A stretch of DNA of 64,000 bases. Source: Laspinema sp. D2d. Lineage in GTDB: Bacteria; Cyanobacteriota; Cyanobacteriia; Cyanobacteriales; Laspinemataceae. The stretch lies in assembly GCF_025370755.1 (NCBI RefSeq), contig NZ_JAMXFC010000001.1, positions 1-64,000 on the forward strand. The letters run 5' to 3'. The position numbers were made by a program, and so were the translations under genes. Below the pieces are notes generated by a model. The model was not told the DNA's origin, made no database searches, and worked only from the letters and a program-made list of their open reading frames with translations. Positions 47,225 through 56,473 of this stretch are shown here, piece by piece; position 1 is the first letter of the stretch, and each line of letters begins with the position of its first letter.

Positions 47225-47536
47225 ATGACAAACTTGCAAGATAAAAAAGCAACAGCAACTTTCAAAAAACCGCCCAAATCACCCAAAGAAAAAGGAATAT
47301 CTTTTGGGGTTAAAATGTGGATATTTTTTATGGTGATGTTTGGTTTTTTGGGGTATTCCACTCCTTTGAGTATTTTATTTGGAGTGGTTGGGGGTGTAGC
47401 CGCAGGATTCATCTATGCCTGGTGGCATATTACAGATATCCCCGAGAAAACCCTGGCCTCTGATGCCCAAAAAACCTTGGCTTATGTGACGGAGCAACAC
47501 TCTAAAATTAAAACTAATCCCAAGTCTAAAAAATAA
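47225..47536 (+). CDS. Small membrane protein of unknown function
   Basis: 103 residues. Basic N-terminus (KKPPKSPKEKG), two hydrophobic helices (MWIFFMVMFGFLGYSTPLSILFGVVGGVAAGFIYAWW), and a polar Lys-rich end. Both termini are likely cytosolic. It lies 39 bp after the kinase-fusion gene on the same strand, so it may be co-transcribed with it. Conserved in cyanobacteria as far as I can judge, but without a name. Confidence 0.75.
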   Translation: MTNLQDKKATATFKKPPKSPKEKGISFGVKMWIFFMVMFGFLGYSTPLSILFGVVGGVAAGFIYAWWHITDIPEKTLASDAQKTLAYVTEQHSKIKTNPKSKK

Positions 47537-47582
47537 AAACTATCCCGCATTTTTCACTATCCCTCATTCGAGGAAAATCTCT

Positions 47583-47740
47583 ATGCAATCAACGCCAGAG
47601 GTCTTTAAAAGCGTTTATACAGAACACCCCTACCCCTTCAAGGTTCGGGTATTCCCGATGAAGCCTGTGCAGGCGGGCTAGTCTATACCAATGACTTTTT
47701 TTTAGCGGATTGGGTATCACAACTCAAAGTTTTAAGGTGA
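47583..47740 (+). pseudogene. Short frameshifted gene remnant
   Basis: ATG 47583 opens MQSTPEVFKSVYTEHPYPFK and runs to TAG at 47681. In another phase from about 47645 the sequence reads GIPDEACAGGLVYTNDFFLADWVSQLKVLR up to TGA 47740. The amino-acid makeup of both parts looks coding, so one gene seems broken by a frameshift near 47643. Family unknown. The rest of the gap to 47929 has no gene. Confidence 0.4.
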
Positions 47741-47929
47741 ACAATCGACCCTATAAACATGATTTTTACCTGGCTTGATTATAGACTTTTTATCAATTTT
47801 TAAAAAGCCCTTCTTAAAAAGAGGACTTGCGGGGATCAATCGAGAATTTTACCAAAATTCTAAGGTTTAGGGTTGTACAAAATCCTAGTTTTCTCCGTTT
47901 AAAAAGGCAGAAAAAATCACCCCGAGAAA

Positions 47930-49108
47930 TTAAAGTCTAGCTAAGGCTAATTCGGGCATTAGTCGGGCTAAAACTTGCTTGAGGACTATTGCAGTCCAGT
48001 CAATATCGGCTGCGGTGGTGTGTCGTCCTAGGGTGAGGCGCACAGCAGCGGTGGCTTCCGTGGGACTGTATCCCATTGCTAATAAGACGGGACTGGGGTT
48101 GAGTTTCCCGCTACTACAGGCGGATCCGGAACTGATGGCGATTCCTGCGAGGTTCATTTGACGGACGATCGCCCTGCCGGAGATGGGGTGACTCCCTCGA
48201 CTATGAGCATCCTCCCGTAGGCAGAAACTAACATGGTGCGGTAAGCGGTGTAGCCGATCGCCCGTTGGGATGAGTTCCGGGGTATCTGCCAATAAATCAA
48301 ACAGGCGATCGCGCAATTGAATTAATCTCGGGGTCTCCGTTGGCATTTCTTCCATTGCTAATTCTGCTGCCACCCCAAATCCGGCGATCGCAGGTACTGC
48401 CTGAGTCCCCGATCGCCGATTCGATTCTTGTCCCCCTCCCGTCAGCAAAGGAACCAGTTCTAACCCTTCCCGGACATACAGCGCCCCCGCCCCTTGAGGA
48501 CCATAAATTTTATGACTAGAGAGGGAGAGAAAATCCACCGGCAATTCTTGCACATTCACCGGCAATCGCCCGACAGCCTGCACCCCATCCACATGAAATA
48601 ATACCCCAGCAGCGCGAGCGATCGCCCCCAATTCTTGAATGGGTTGCACCGTTCCTACTTCACTTTGTCCATAAATCACCGACACTAACACCGTATTTGA
48701 GCGTAGGGCAGATTTCAGGTCCTCGGGATTCACCCGTCCCAGGCGATCGACCGGCAACCGCGTCACCTGCCATCCCCATTGCTCTAGCAACTCTGCGGTT
48801 TTACTCACCGCCGAATGTTCCACATTAGAAATAATCAAATGCTGGGGGGTTTGATAGTGACGAGTCACCCCAATGATAGCCAGGTTGTCCGCTTCCGTTC
48901 CTCCCGCCGTAAAACTGATCCCCTCTGCGGGTGCATTGATGAGACTTCCGACCTGCATTCTAGCCTTTTCCACCACCGTTGCCGCTCTTTGTCCCCATTC
49001 ATGAATGCTCGAAGGATTGCCCCAATTTTGGGTGAGGGCGTCTTGCATGGCGGCGATCGCCTCGGGTCGCGTCGGGGTGGTGGCGCTGTAATCTAAATAG
49101 ATTTGCAT
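47930..49108 (-). CDS. Cysteine desulfurase (NifS/IscS family)
   Basis: 392 residues, PLP-dependent. It removes sulfur from cysteine as a persulfide for Fe-S clusters and thio-modified tRNA. The N-terminus MQIYLDYSATTPTRPEAI, the PLP-lysine segment FLSLSSHKIYGPQGAGALYV, SVIYGQSEVGTVQP, and the active-site loop ISSGSACSSGKLNPS (catalytic Cys) are all intact. It belongs to the group I (IscS/NifS) class by the long active loop. No iscU/nifU or iscA gene is adjacent. ATG at 49108. Confidence 0.95.
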   Translation of the reverse strand: MQIYLDYSATTPTRPEAIAAMQDALTQNWGNPSSIHEWGQRAATVVEKARMQVGSLINAPAEGISFTAGGTEADNLAIIGVTRHYQTPQHLIISNVEHSAVSKTAELLEQWGWQVTRLPVDRLGRVNPEDLKSALRSNTVLVSVIYGQSEVGTVQPIQELGAIARAAGVLFHVDGVQAVGRLPVNVQELPVDFLSLSSHKIYGPQGAGALYVREGLELVPLLTGGGQESNRRSGTQAVPAIAGFGVAAELAMEEMPTETPRLIQLRDRLFDLLADTPELIPTGDRLHRLPHHVSFCLREDAHSRGSHPISGRAIVRQMNLAGIAISSGSACSSGKLNPSPVLLAMGYSPTEATAAVRLTLGRHTTAADIDWTAIVLKQVLARLMPELALARL

Positions 49109-49312
49109 GAGTTACTGAGCTTGAGGATAAGCCGCTACAGGGCTAATCTCTCGTGAGCCTTGATCCAGCAGCGACTGAGGGAGCGATCGCCTCTTCATCG
49201 GTCTAAGAGCCTGACTCCATAACCCGGTAGAACTGGCGATCGTCACCTAAGCAGTTTATCAATCTTTTCATAAGGTGCGATCGAGAATTCACGCTCCATT
49301 CCCTCAGCACCC

Positions 49313-49891
49313 TTAACTCCCTGGCTTGCACACATTGTAATCTTCATGTGACAATACCGATTCGGGAATCGTAACATTCCCCTCCTCTCGGCAGATCATC
49401 CGATAGTTTCGGGTAACTGGGATGCTGATAATGCAGCGATTGTGACGGAGGCGCTTTCCGCCAAACTCTCGATAATTTCGCCGTTCATTGAGTCCCTCAA
49501 TAATATTTCGGGCTTTGTGAACCACGTAATCGGGTAACTCTCTCAAATCAATCGGGTCATGGTCAAAAGACGCTTCCCATTCCATTTTTTGCTGTCGTTT
49601 TTCCGCCAGCGAACGTACCGCTTGCTCCTCGGCCTCTTGATCTTGGGCGCAACGGTGACAAACTTGACCATAACCCTTGTGACCGCATGGAAAGATTTTT
49701 TTTCTTCTCGGCATAAAACACTGGTGTTGGTTTGTCTGGCCCAAACCTCCAACTTCAACTCGCGATGAGAGCTTATCCTCCACCCATAGCCTCTGGTCCA
49801 TGCCAACTGTTTCCCGTTGCACGAACTTCTTCAGTAAGCCATAGATTCGGATGTTACCCTCATCCCCGAGTCGAAACCTAATTTCGGCCAT
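49313..49891 (-). CDS. Zinc-motif protein with RelE/ParE-like C-terminal part
   Basis: 192 residues from ATG 49891, or 133 from ATG 49714 (MPRRKKIFPCGHKGYG); the latter matches what I recall of cyanobacterial homologues, but neither start has a clear ribosome-binding site. CGHKGYGQVCHRC is a probable zinc knuckle. After a charged helix, LPDYVVHKARNIIEGLN and HNRCIISIPVTRNYRMICREE...VLSHEDYN resemble the strands of RelE/ParE-type toxin folds. No antitoxin-like gene is adjacent. Function unknown; a solitary RNase- or RNA-binding-type protein is possible. Confidence 0.65.
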   Translation of the reverse strand: MAEIRFRLGDEGNIRIYGLLKKFVQRETVGMDQRLWVEDKLSSRVEVGGLGQTNQHQCFMPRRKKIFPCGHKGYGQVCHRCAQDQEAEEQAVRSLAEKRQQKMEWEASFDHDPIDLRELPDYVVHKARNIIEGLNERRNYREFGGKRLRHNRCIISIPVTRNYRMICREEGNVTIPESVLSHEDYNVCKPGS

Positions 49892-50194
49892 ATTTCTATG
49901 CCATCACCAGACATCCGTTAAGTCAACCAAATCCCTGCACGTTCAACGGATGAATTGAACCTTTAAAAATTTGTTGACATGGATCCTCCCCTCGAAAGGG
50001 TTGAATAACCAATCCTGAATGCTATGATGCCGGACAAGGAGGGCGAAGACGATGGACAAATCTTTTTCAACAGATTGCAATTCTACCATGCGTTAACCCT
50101 CCCTACTCTCCCCCAATACTTTTTCCTAAAGTCTCCCCCATCTCCCAATTCTCCCCCATCTCCCAATTCTCCCCCATCTCCTTTGTCGGGTCTT
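49892..50194. other. Divergent region with pyrimidine-rich repeat
   Basis: 303 bp. The repeat (three 18-bp units CTCCCCCATCTCCCAATT, the third shortened) at 50133-50181 lies just before the phospholipase-D gene. An in-frame ATG at 50024 would translate the repeat as SPPSPNSPPSPN; ATG 50195 is preferred. Confidence 0.6.
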
Positions 50195-51859
50195 ATGCTC
50201 CTACGGCTGATCCTACTAAAAACCCCACAATCCCCTAGATTCTTAGCCCTTCTTCGGGCGCTGCTTCTGCTGACCCTGGGCCTGAGCGGAAGCGGTTGCA
50301 AAGAAATTCAACCCATCCTCCATCGACTTCCACCCCTGCCGCAAGATCCCTTTGTAGCGGTTTATTTTAACCAGAATCAGGTCCTGGAGTACCCAGAGCC
50401 TTACCGAGGGATCACTCGACCGGGGGATAATTTAGAACAGTTAATTGTAGATACAATCACGGGCGCGACATCTACGGTGGATGTGGCAGTTCAGGAATTG
50501 CAGTTACCCCACATTGCCCAGGCCCTCGCGCTTAAGCATCAGGCAGGTGTTAAGGTCCGGGTGATTTTGGAAAATACCTATAACCAACCCCTGAGTGAGT
50601 TGACAACGCAGGAAGTTGCCCGTTTGGATGAACGCAGCAAAGCTCGGTATGAAGAGTGGCGTCACCTAATTGATCGCAACGAGGATGGTTCCCTCAGTCC
50701 AGAGGAAATCGCCCAAGGCGATGCGTTAGTCCTGTTAAAAAATGCTGGAGTGCCGAGAATTGATGATACGGCAGATGGTTCCAAGGGCAGCGGGTTAATG
50801 CACCACAAATTTGCGATCGCCGATGGTCGCACGGTGATTGTTACTTCGGCTAATTTTACCACCAGTGACATCCACGGAGATTTTCTCTCAGATACCAGTC
50901 GGGGCAATCCTAATAATTTACTCAAAATTGACAGTCCCGAATTAGCCGGTTTATTCCAAAAAGAGTTTAACCTCATGTGGGGGGATGGCCCAGGCGGTAA
51001 CCCGGATAGTCTCTTTGGAGTGCAAAAACCCTTTCGCCCCAAGCAGTCAGTAAATTTGGGGGCCAGTTCCGTGGGGGTGCAATTTGCCCCGACGGGGGCG
51101 CGAGTTCCTTGGGCGCAGAGTGTCAATGGGGCGATCGCCAATACATTGAACCGAGCTACTCAATCCGTGGATCTCGCCCTGTTTGTATTCTCAAAACAGC
51201 AGTTAAGCGATACACTGTACGCGCGTCATCGCACTGGGGTCCGGGTCCGTGCTCTGATTGATTCGAGTTTTGCCTATCGCAGTTATAGCGAAGGGTTGGA
51301 CATGATGGGGGTGGCTTTACCCAATCAAAATTGTCAGTATGATCAGGGCAACCAACCTTGGTCTACTCCTCTGGATACGGTGGGGGTTCCCCAGTTACCT
51401 CCAGGCGATCGCCTCCATCATAAATTTGGCCTCTTGGACGATCGCATCGTAATCACCGGGTCTCATAACTGGTCCGCCGCCGCTAATTCTCGCAATGATG
51501 AGACCCTCTTGGTCATTGATTCTCCCCTCGTTGCTGCCCATTTCAAACGAGAGTTTGAACGACTGTATAGTACCGCTTATTTAGGGTTACCCACCCACCA
51601 AGAGGCCAAAATCCAACAGCAGATTCAGCAATGTGGCTCCCCCAGTCCGGTTCCCGCATTATCTCCATCAGCGCGAATCAATGTGAATCGAGCGACTCAG
51701 CAGGAGTTAGAAGAGTTACCCGGAATTGGCCCTGCTTTAGCTGCTCGGATTATTGCCACCAGACAGCAGCAACCGTTCACTTCAGTGGAGGATTTGCAAC
51801 GAGTCTCCGGCATTGGTCCCACTCTATCAGAACGCTTACGCGATCGGGTTACATTTTAA
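50195..51859 (+). CDS. Phospholipase-D-type lipoprotein with EF-hand and helix-hairpin-helix end
   Basis: 554 residues. LLLLTLGLSGSGC (Cys35) is a lipoprotein signal. Two HKD motifs, H203-x-K205-x4-D210 (MHHKFAIAD) and H408-x-K410-x4-D415 (LHHKFGLLDD), each followed by an Asn-containing strand, mark a PLD fold, which acts on phosphodiesters of lipid or nucleic acid. Between strands of the first repeat is a canonical EF-hand loop (D160-R-N-E-D-G-S-L-S-P-E-E171), a likely Ca2+ site. The C-terminal 60 residues (INVNRATQQELEELPGIGP...) are two helix-hairpin-helix motifs as in ComEA, which bind DNA. This suggests a surface DNA nuclease; inference. Confidence 0.9.
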   Translation: MLLRLILLKTPQSPRFLALLRALLLLTLGLSGSGCKEIQPILHRLPPLPQDPFVAVYFNQNQVLEYPEPYRGITRPGDNLEQLIVDTITGATSTVDVAVQELQLPHIAQALALKHQAGVKVRVILENTYNQPLSELTTQEVARLDERSKARYEEWRHLIDRNEDGSLSPEEIAQGDALVLLKNAGVPRIDDTADGSKGSGLMHHKFAIADGRTVIVTSANFTTSDIHGDFLSDTSRGNPNNLLKIDSPELAGLFQKEFNLMWGDGPGGNPDSLFGVQKPFRPKQSVNLGASSVGVQFAPTGARVPWAQSVNGAIANTLNRATQSVDLALFVFSKQQLSDTLYARHRTGVRVRALIDSSFAYRSYSEGLDMMGVALPNQNCQYDQGNQPWSTPLDTVGVPQLPPGDRLHHKFGLLDDRIVITGSHNWSAAANSRNDETLLVIDSPLVAAHFKREFERLYSTAYLGLPTHQEAKIQQQIQQCGSPSPVPALSPSARINVNRATQQELEELPGIGPALAARIIATRQQQPFTSVEDLQRVSGIGPTLSERLRDRVTF

Positions 51860-51868
51860 GCGGAGGGA

Positions 51869-51912
51869 ACCCCACCCTAACCCTCCCCTTGCCAAGGGGA
51901 GGGGACCGGAAG
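51869..51912. repeat. Solo end of the 246-bp element family
   Basis: Matches the right end of the element at 19100-19143 (CCCCACCCTAACCCTCCC...GGGGACCGGA). It lies ten bases after the phospholipase-D stop and could terminate that transcript. Confidence 0.7.
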
Positions 51913-51967
51913 TGTACTTAATAATAAGGCAAATCACCATGAGCGTAAAAACCCTCCTCTTGTAAGT

Positions 51968-52052
51968 CCCCCAATTCTCCCAATTCTCCCCCATCCCCCA
52001 ATTCTCCCAATTCTCCCCCATCTTCCCCATCCCCCATCCCCCAATTCTCCCC
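51968..52052. repeat. Pyrimidine-rich CCCCCAATTCTCCC array
   Basis: Irregular copies of CCCCCAATTCTCCCAATTCT and CCCCCAT units, the third such array in the window, directly before the sigma-factor terminator. Confidence 0.75.
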
Positions 52053-52090
52053 AAAAAAACACAGAAGGGGACCTTCAATCGATCCCCTTC
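52053..52090 (-). terminator. Terminator of the sigma-factor gene
   Basis: On the minus strand: GAAGGGGA / TCCCCTTC stem with an 11-base loop, then TGTG and T7. Stop codon at 52132 is 42 bp upstream. Confidence 0.85.
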
Positions 52091-52131
52091 CGCATCTTCA
52101 ACGCCAATAGCCCAGTGCTATTAGCCATAGA

Positions 52132-53136
52132 TTAACTGGCTAAATACTCTTGGACATTCGCTCGTCTGCGCCGCAGGTGCGCGAGAGCTTGATGTTCTAG
52201 TTGGCGCACTCGTTCGCGACTGAGATTAAGCTTTTCGCCGACTTTAGCTAAGGACAATTCCCGGCCATCTTTCAGCCCAAATCGCAAAATAATCACATCG
52301 CGCTGCTGAGTGGTGAGTTCGGCCAAAAGGCTCTCTAAGTCTTCCCGCAGCAATTCTTGAGTGATGTAATTTTCTGGAGAAGCTTCTGCATCCTCTAAGA
52401 GGTCTTGCAGTTCGGTGTCCTGGTTATCTCCCACTCGCAGATCCAGGGAAACTGGCTGACGTGCCATTAACAGATATTCCCGAATCTGTGCCGGTTCTAA
52501 CTCCAGTGCTTCGCCAATCTCGGAAGGAGAAGGACTCCGCCCTAAATTCTGGGTGAGTTCCCGTTGCACTTTCTTGATTTTGTTGAGTTTCTCGGTGATG
52601 TGAATGGGCAGGCGGATGGTGCGCGCTTGCTGGGCGATCGCCCGAGTAATCGCCTGACGAATCCACCAGTAGGCATAAGTGGAGAATTTATATCCCCGCA
52701 TCGGGTCGAATTTCTCTACACCGCGCTCTAATCCGAGGGTTCCTTCTTGGATCAAGTCCAAGAATTCGAGGTTGCGCTTCTGGTATTTCTTGGCGATCGC
52801 CACCACCAGGCGCAGGTTCGCCTCAATCATTTTTTGCTTGGATCGCCGACCGATTTTGACCAAGTTCTTGAGCTCTGCGACGCTTTGTCCAACCGCCTCG
52901 GCCCATTCTTCTTCCGTAGGTTCGCGTTTGAGCTTCTTTTCTAGCGCTTCTTTGGCTTCTAAAAACGCCATCATTTGCTGCACTTGCTTCCCAAAGACAA
53001 TTTCTTGCTCATGGGTCAGCAGTGGCACACGACCAATTTCATGTAAATACGAACGAATGGTATCCGTAGAATCGCTTTGTCGTGCGCCCATATAAGTTTG
53101 CTTAACAGTCGTTGGCCGAGATTTGATTGTGGGCAT
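52132..53136 (-). CDS. Group 2 RNA polymerase sigma-70 factor
   Basis: 334 residues, no long region 1.1, so a non-primary (group 2) factor as cyanobacteria have in several copies. Region 1.2 (TIRSYLHEIGRVPLLTHEQE), 2 (NLRLVVAIAKKYQKRNLEFLDLIQEGTLGLERGVEKFDPMRGYKFSTYAYWWIRQAITRAI), 3 and 4 (LSLAKVGEKLNLSRERVRQLEHQAL) are all complete, so it recognises standard -10/-35 promoters. Group 2 factors direct stress, light or nitrogen responses. ATG at 53136 with GGAG upstream is preferred to a start at 53190. I cannot assign SigB, C, D or E without a tree. Confidence 0.93.
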   Translation of the reverse strand: MPTIKSRPTTVKQTYMGARQSDSTDTIRSYLHEIGRVPLLTHEQEIVFGKQVQQMMAFLEAKEALEKKLKREPTEEEWAEAVGQSVAELKNLVKIGRRSKQKMIEANLRLVVAIAKKYQKRNLEFLDLIQEGTLGLERGVEKFDPMRGYKFSTYAYWWIRQAITRAIAQQARTIRLPIHITEKLNKIKKVQRELTQNLGRSPSPSEIGEALELEPAQIREYLLMARQPVSLDLRVGDNQDTELQDLLEDAEASPENYITQELLREDLESLLAELTTQQRDVIILRFGLKDGRELSLAKVGEKLNLSRERVRQLEHQALAHLRRRRANVQEYLAS

Positions 53137-54900
53137 TTTGCAGTTCTCCAAACGAAATACATTCTTATGCGTAGCAAGCACTCGCCCCACTCAACGGGTA
53201 GCATTTCGCGGTTTGGTCTCACTGACTGGGTTACATCCTCCTCGGGATTGGGGTCAGCGCCTTACAGATGCCTGTTCGGGGGGGCTTCTTCGCTGCACCA
53301 GACCGGGGTGATGCCTAGTCAACTCAAAGTCGTTATGATTTTGACTTCTTCTATCTTATGTCAGATCTACAATTGAGTAAAGGGTTATTGAGATGAAAGT
53401 CAGTCCTGGTCACATTAAAGTTTCCTTAATATTCCCGTTTCCCGGGTCAACGAGGATTTGAGCGGTCCAATCTAAGGGAAGTGAAAGACGAGGGATTAAA
53501 GATTTCAACTGAGAAACTAAGGGATAGGCTTTAACCCTGAAACCCTCTAGGATCGCGTTTCTAGTTTTAGGTCTTTTGTGCCAATCTACTTCCACGATAT
53601 TCTCCTCTATTTACAGATCGTGCACCCTTTCACTCGCTTTTGACAGCGTGTTAAGCAGGGCAATCTCCGTACTTTTAAACCCGGGTAACCGGGGGGTTTC
53701 CCCCACTGAATGAGAGAGCTTGCTACTTGGTAGACTGAGTTTACCATCTACTTTTCTTGACCTGAATCCTGCTGTGGGAGTAGGCAAGGGTATAAATTTT
53801 AGAAAAACTTTAAGTCTAGCTTCTTCGCAAATGCATACCGCTGTGAGTGTATGAGTCTCCTTTCCTTTTGGACTGGGTTTGAAGGTGTAGGGTTCACTCA
53901 AAGAGCATCTGTCCCTCTCTACAGAGTGATGTTCCTTCGTTAGGGGCAAGCCCCTATCTTCATGTTACAACAATAATACAAGTTTGGCAATCAGCAAAAA
54001 CACTTAGAAGGGTAGACAGAAACCTACGCATACAGCGATCGCCGATTGATTTTTACAGCCAAAGCCTCTGAACAGAAGGATCAGTCTCAATGGTAGAATC
54101 CCTGATTTCTGCTGGCGAGCTTCAGGCTTAAACTTCTTACATCAGCTTGTAAACACCTGCATTCCTTTGGATAAAACGTCCTGCTAGAGAGTTGATCGCG
54201 TGAGAAACTCTCTATACATGAGTTTACCCAGGTTCTCCCGAAAAAACTACACCGATCGCCATCAACTAAAATGATATAATTCATCTAAAATACTTGTGAA
54301 TCAAAAGAAAAATTTATCAATCCCGCTTGAAAAAGGAAAACAAGAGGAAAAAGCAGAAAATAACCTCTATCTATTGGCATAGATTTTCCTAAAACAACCC
54401 TTGTAAACTTGAGATTTAACTTTCCACTACTCCCCAAAACGACCGATGAGATACCTAGTCCTTTCTCTCCCCTGTCGGTATAGAGGGTAGTAGGGTAAGT
54501 TCCCTAGGGTTTCTCAGGCAGATATCAATCCCAATGCAGAAATCTGTCCTAGCTTCTTTTGACAGGCATTACTAACTGGATGGTCTAGTTCCTGGATCCT
54601 CTATTATGACTAGGTTGCGGTTCTTAAGCCAGTTTTAGGTCGTGTTATCCCGAGAACCCATACGATAGGGGATCAAAAAGGGCACTAATTCACTAGACTT
54701 TAGACCTTTGCGAGGGGATCTAGTCCCGAACCATCAGGGGCCGTGCTTTGTGGGTCACGGGATGGAAGATTTTAGGCTTTGGAGTTCCCGTAAACCGCCC
54801 TTGGACTTAGCCAACCCTAGGCGATCGCCTCAAGTCCGGTTAAAAAATCTAAAATGGTATGATGCTCTTGTCTTAAATCAATCAAAGCCTTGAATCATCT
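53137..54900. other. 1.76-kb gene-poor region
   Basis: No gene over 115 codons and none with a recognised family. The best supported frame is minus 53410-53595 (see separate entry). Minus 53611-53949 and 54087-54284 are open but have odd, low-hydrophobicity compositions. Near the right end, 54710-54840 can fold into several hairpins (GGGGATCTAGTCCC; CCGTG/CACGG; AACC...GGACTT pairing AAGTCC...GGTT). It may hold a structured leader, a non-coding RNA, or an eroded mobile element. Confidence 0.5.
53410..53595 (-). CDS. Possible small protein, low support
   Basis: 61 codons from GTG: MEVDWHKRPKTRNAILEGFRVKAYPLVSQLKSLIPRLSLP... with GAGGAG eight bases upstream of the start. Composition is plausible for a small basic protein. 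No family recognised, and no neighbours suggest a role. It could also be a remnant of a mobile element. Confidence 0.25.
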   Translation of the reverse strand: MEVDWHKRPKTRNAILEGFRVKAYPLVSQLKSLIPRLSLPLDWTAQILVDPGNGNIKETLM

Positions 54901-56451
54901 GTGAAACCAACCATTGGACTAATTTTTAAGGCGGTGCAGGAATTGGGGCGGTGGGTTCTGGTGAAAATCTGGAGCCTGCTGGTTAACCTGTTTTGGCTGG
55001 GGATTCAGTTGATTGAATTGTTGCTGTGGGTATTTTCAGAACTCCAGATGTGGATACAGCGATCGCTCAGGGAAGTCAAGCAAGCGATCGCCCAGAGAGA
55101 TTTCCTGATTTTACTTTCTCCCTTCAAATGGCTACTGCTGGGGATTTGGCAATTCGCCGTTCAAAGCTTCTGGGTGTTGCTCCATTTGATTGAATTGATG
55201 GTCTGGTATATGACCCATTTGCCAACATTAGCCCGAACCGTTCCACCCTTGGGAAATTCTATGGGTAAGTCGGGCGTTTCTAAACCCAGGATACAGTCAA
55301 TTCCCCCGGAGAATCCACCGAGGAAGCAACAAGGGAGAGTACCCCAAGATTTATATCGCGCGATCGCGGTAATTGCCATTGGCCTAGCGGTTCTTCCTTT
55401 GGTAACATTCATCCCCTTTCCCCATCCCTTTGAAGGCAGTATTTTGGTAGAAGAACTGAGCTTTAGATATGGAGAATCACCCCAAAGTTTTGTTTTATTT
55501 GAAGAAATCACTGGATTGGATCAGATGGCGATCGCTGGGAAACAAAGCTTCACGTTAACCGGACGGTTTGAAAATGCCACCGATCCGCGCTTAAATCGCT
55601 TATCCAGTCTCACAGTTGATCTAACCGCTGCCGAGAGTGCATGGGAAATCACGCCAGTTGAAGGCGACTTTCCGAGTGAACTGACCCTCAAACGCTTGTG
55701 GGTACGACAACATACCTTAGTCGAACAGTTCAGTTACGATCGCGATCGTCTCCAACTTGTCTTACAACCGGCAATTCGCCCCAATGTGCTAGAACTTGAC
55801 TGGGGTAATCAGCCGTTGCAAGTGAGTTTACGAGGATATCAAATTACCGAACTTCAGTCGGGGAGGAGTCGCCTCAACTCCGATACTCCTTTAGAATTTA
55901 CTTGGATTCCCGAGAACAAAGAACTAACCTTAACCTTGAGAGATCGGGCGGCGATCGCGGCGATCGTTCCACAACCCTCGCCTCAGTGGATACCAGGTAA
56001 TCTGAATGTTGAAGATGTGCGATTTTACCGCACCCGAAGAAGACCAACAGATACAGATACAGATACAAATACAGATACACCAATAATCCACCAGTCTACT
56101 GCGATCGCTGGTCAGATACGGATGGCAAGGCAATCACTTCAAATATCACAAGACGATTTTTTGAAGGGAGAAACAGCAACGGACTTAGAGATTCAAAAAC
56201 TTGATAGTCTTGCATTTGTCCCCTCTAGTCCCGAAGAAAATCCTAAAACAGGCATTCAAATTGGATTTTCAGGAACTGGAACCCAGATTCAAGTCGGTCC
56301 CGAACTCACTGTTTCGGCAGATCACATTCAGGGTAACTTCTTGAATCAATGGTTCTCTCCAGAGACTTTGTTAGCCTTGATTCCAGTCTGGATAGTTGGG
56401 TTGGGTTTGTTCATCTATTGGGGGGTTAATAATTTTTCAAAGATTTGGTGA
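54901..56451 (+). CDS. Large membrane protein of unknown function
   Basis: 516 residues from GTG 54901. Several N-terminal hydrophobic/amphipathic helices (about 10-45, 60-110), another at about 150-172 (AIAVIAIGLAVLPLVTFIPFP), a large non-membrane part (180-480), and a C-terminal helix (LLALIPVWIVGLGLFIYWGV). The middle contains beta-type sequence (FRYGESPQSFVLFEEITG, SLTVDLTAAESAWEI). A run of TDTDTDTNTDT at about residues 382-392 comes from a 6-bp ACAGAT microsatellite. No family recognised. A hairpin terminator follows the stop. Confidence 0.75.
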   Translation: MKPTIGLIFKAVQELGRWVLVKIWSLLVNLFWLGIQLIELLLWVFSELQMWIQRSLREVKQAIAQRDFLILLSPFKWLLLGIWQFAVQSFWVLLHLIELMVWYMTHLPTLARTVPPLGNSMGKSGVSKPRIQSIPPENPPRKQQGRVPQDLYRAIAVIAIGLAVLPLVTFIPFPHPFEGSILVEELSFRYGESPQSFVLFEEITGLDQMAIAGKQSFTLTGRFENATDPRLNRLSSLTVDLTAAESAWEITPVEGDFPSELTLKRLWVRQHTLVEQFSYDRDRLQLVLQPAIRPNVLELDWGNQPLQVSLRGYQITELQSGRSRLNSDTPLEFTWIPENKELTLTLRDRAAIAAIVPQPSPQWIPGNLNVEDVRFYRTRRRPTDTDTDTNTDTPIIHQSTAIAGQIRMARQSLQISQDDFLKGETATDLEIQKLDSLAFVPSSPEENPKTGIQIGFSGTGTQIQVGPELTVSADHIQGNFLNQWFSPETLLALIPVWIVGLGLFIYWGVNNFSKIW

Positions 56452-56473
56452 ATTGGGGCTAAAATCAAGCCAA

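Noticed and set aside
53611-53949. 112-codon minus-strand frame in the gene-poor region
   Set aside because: Composition is unusual, no ribosome-binding site and no family; probably non-coding.
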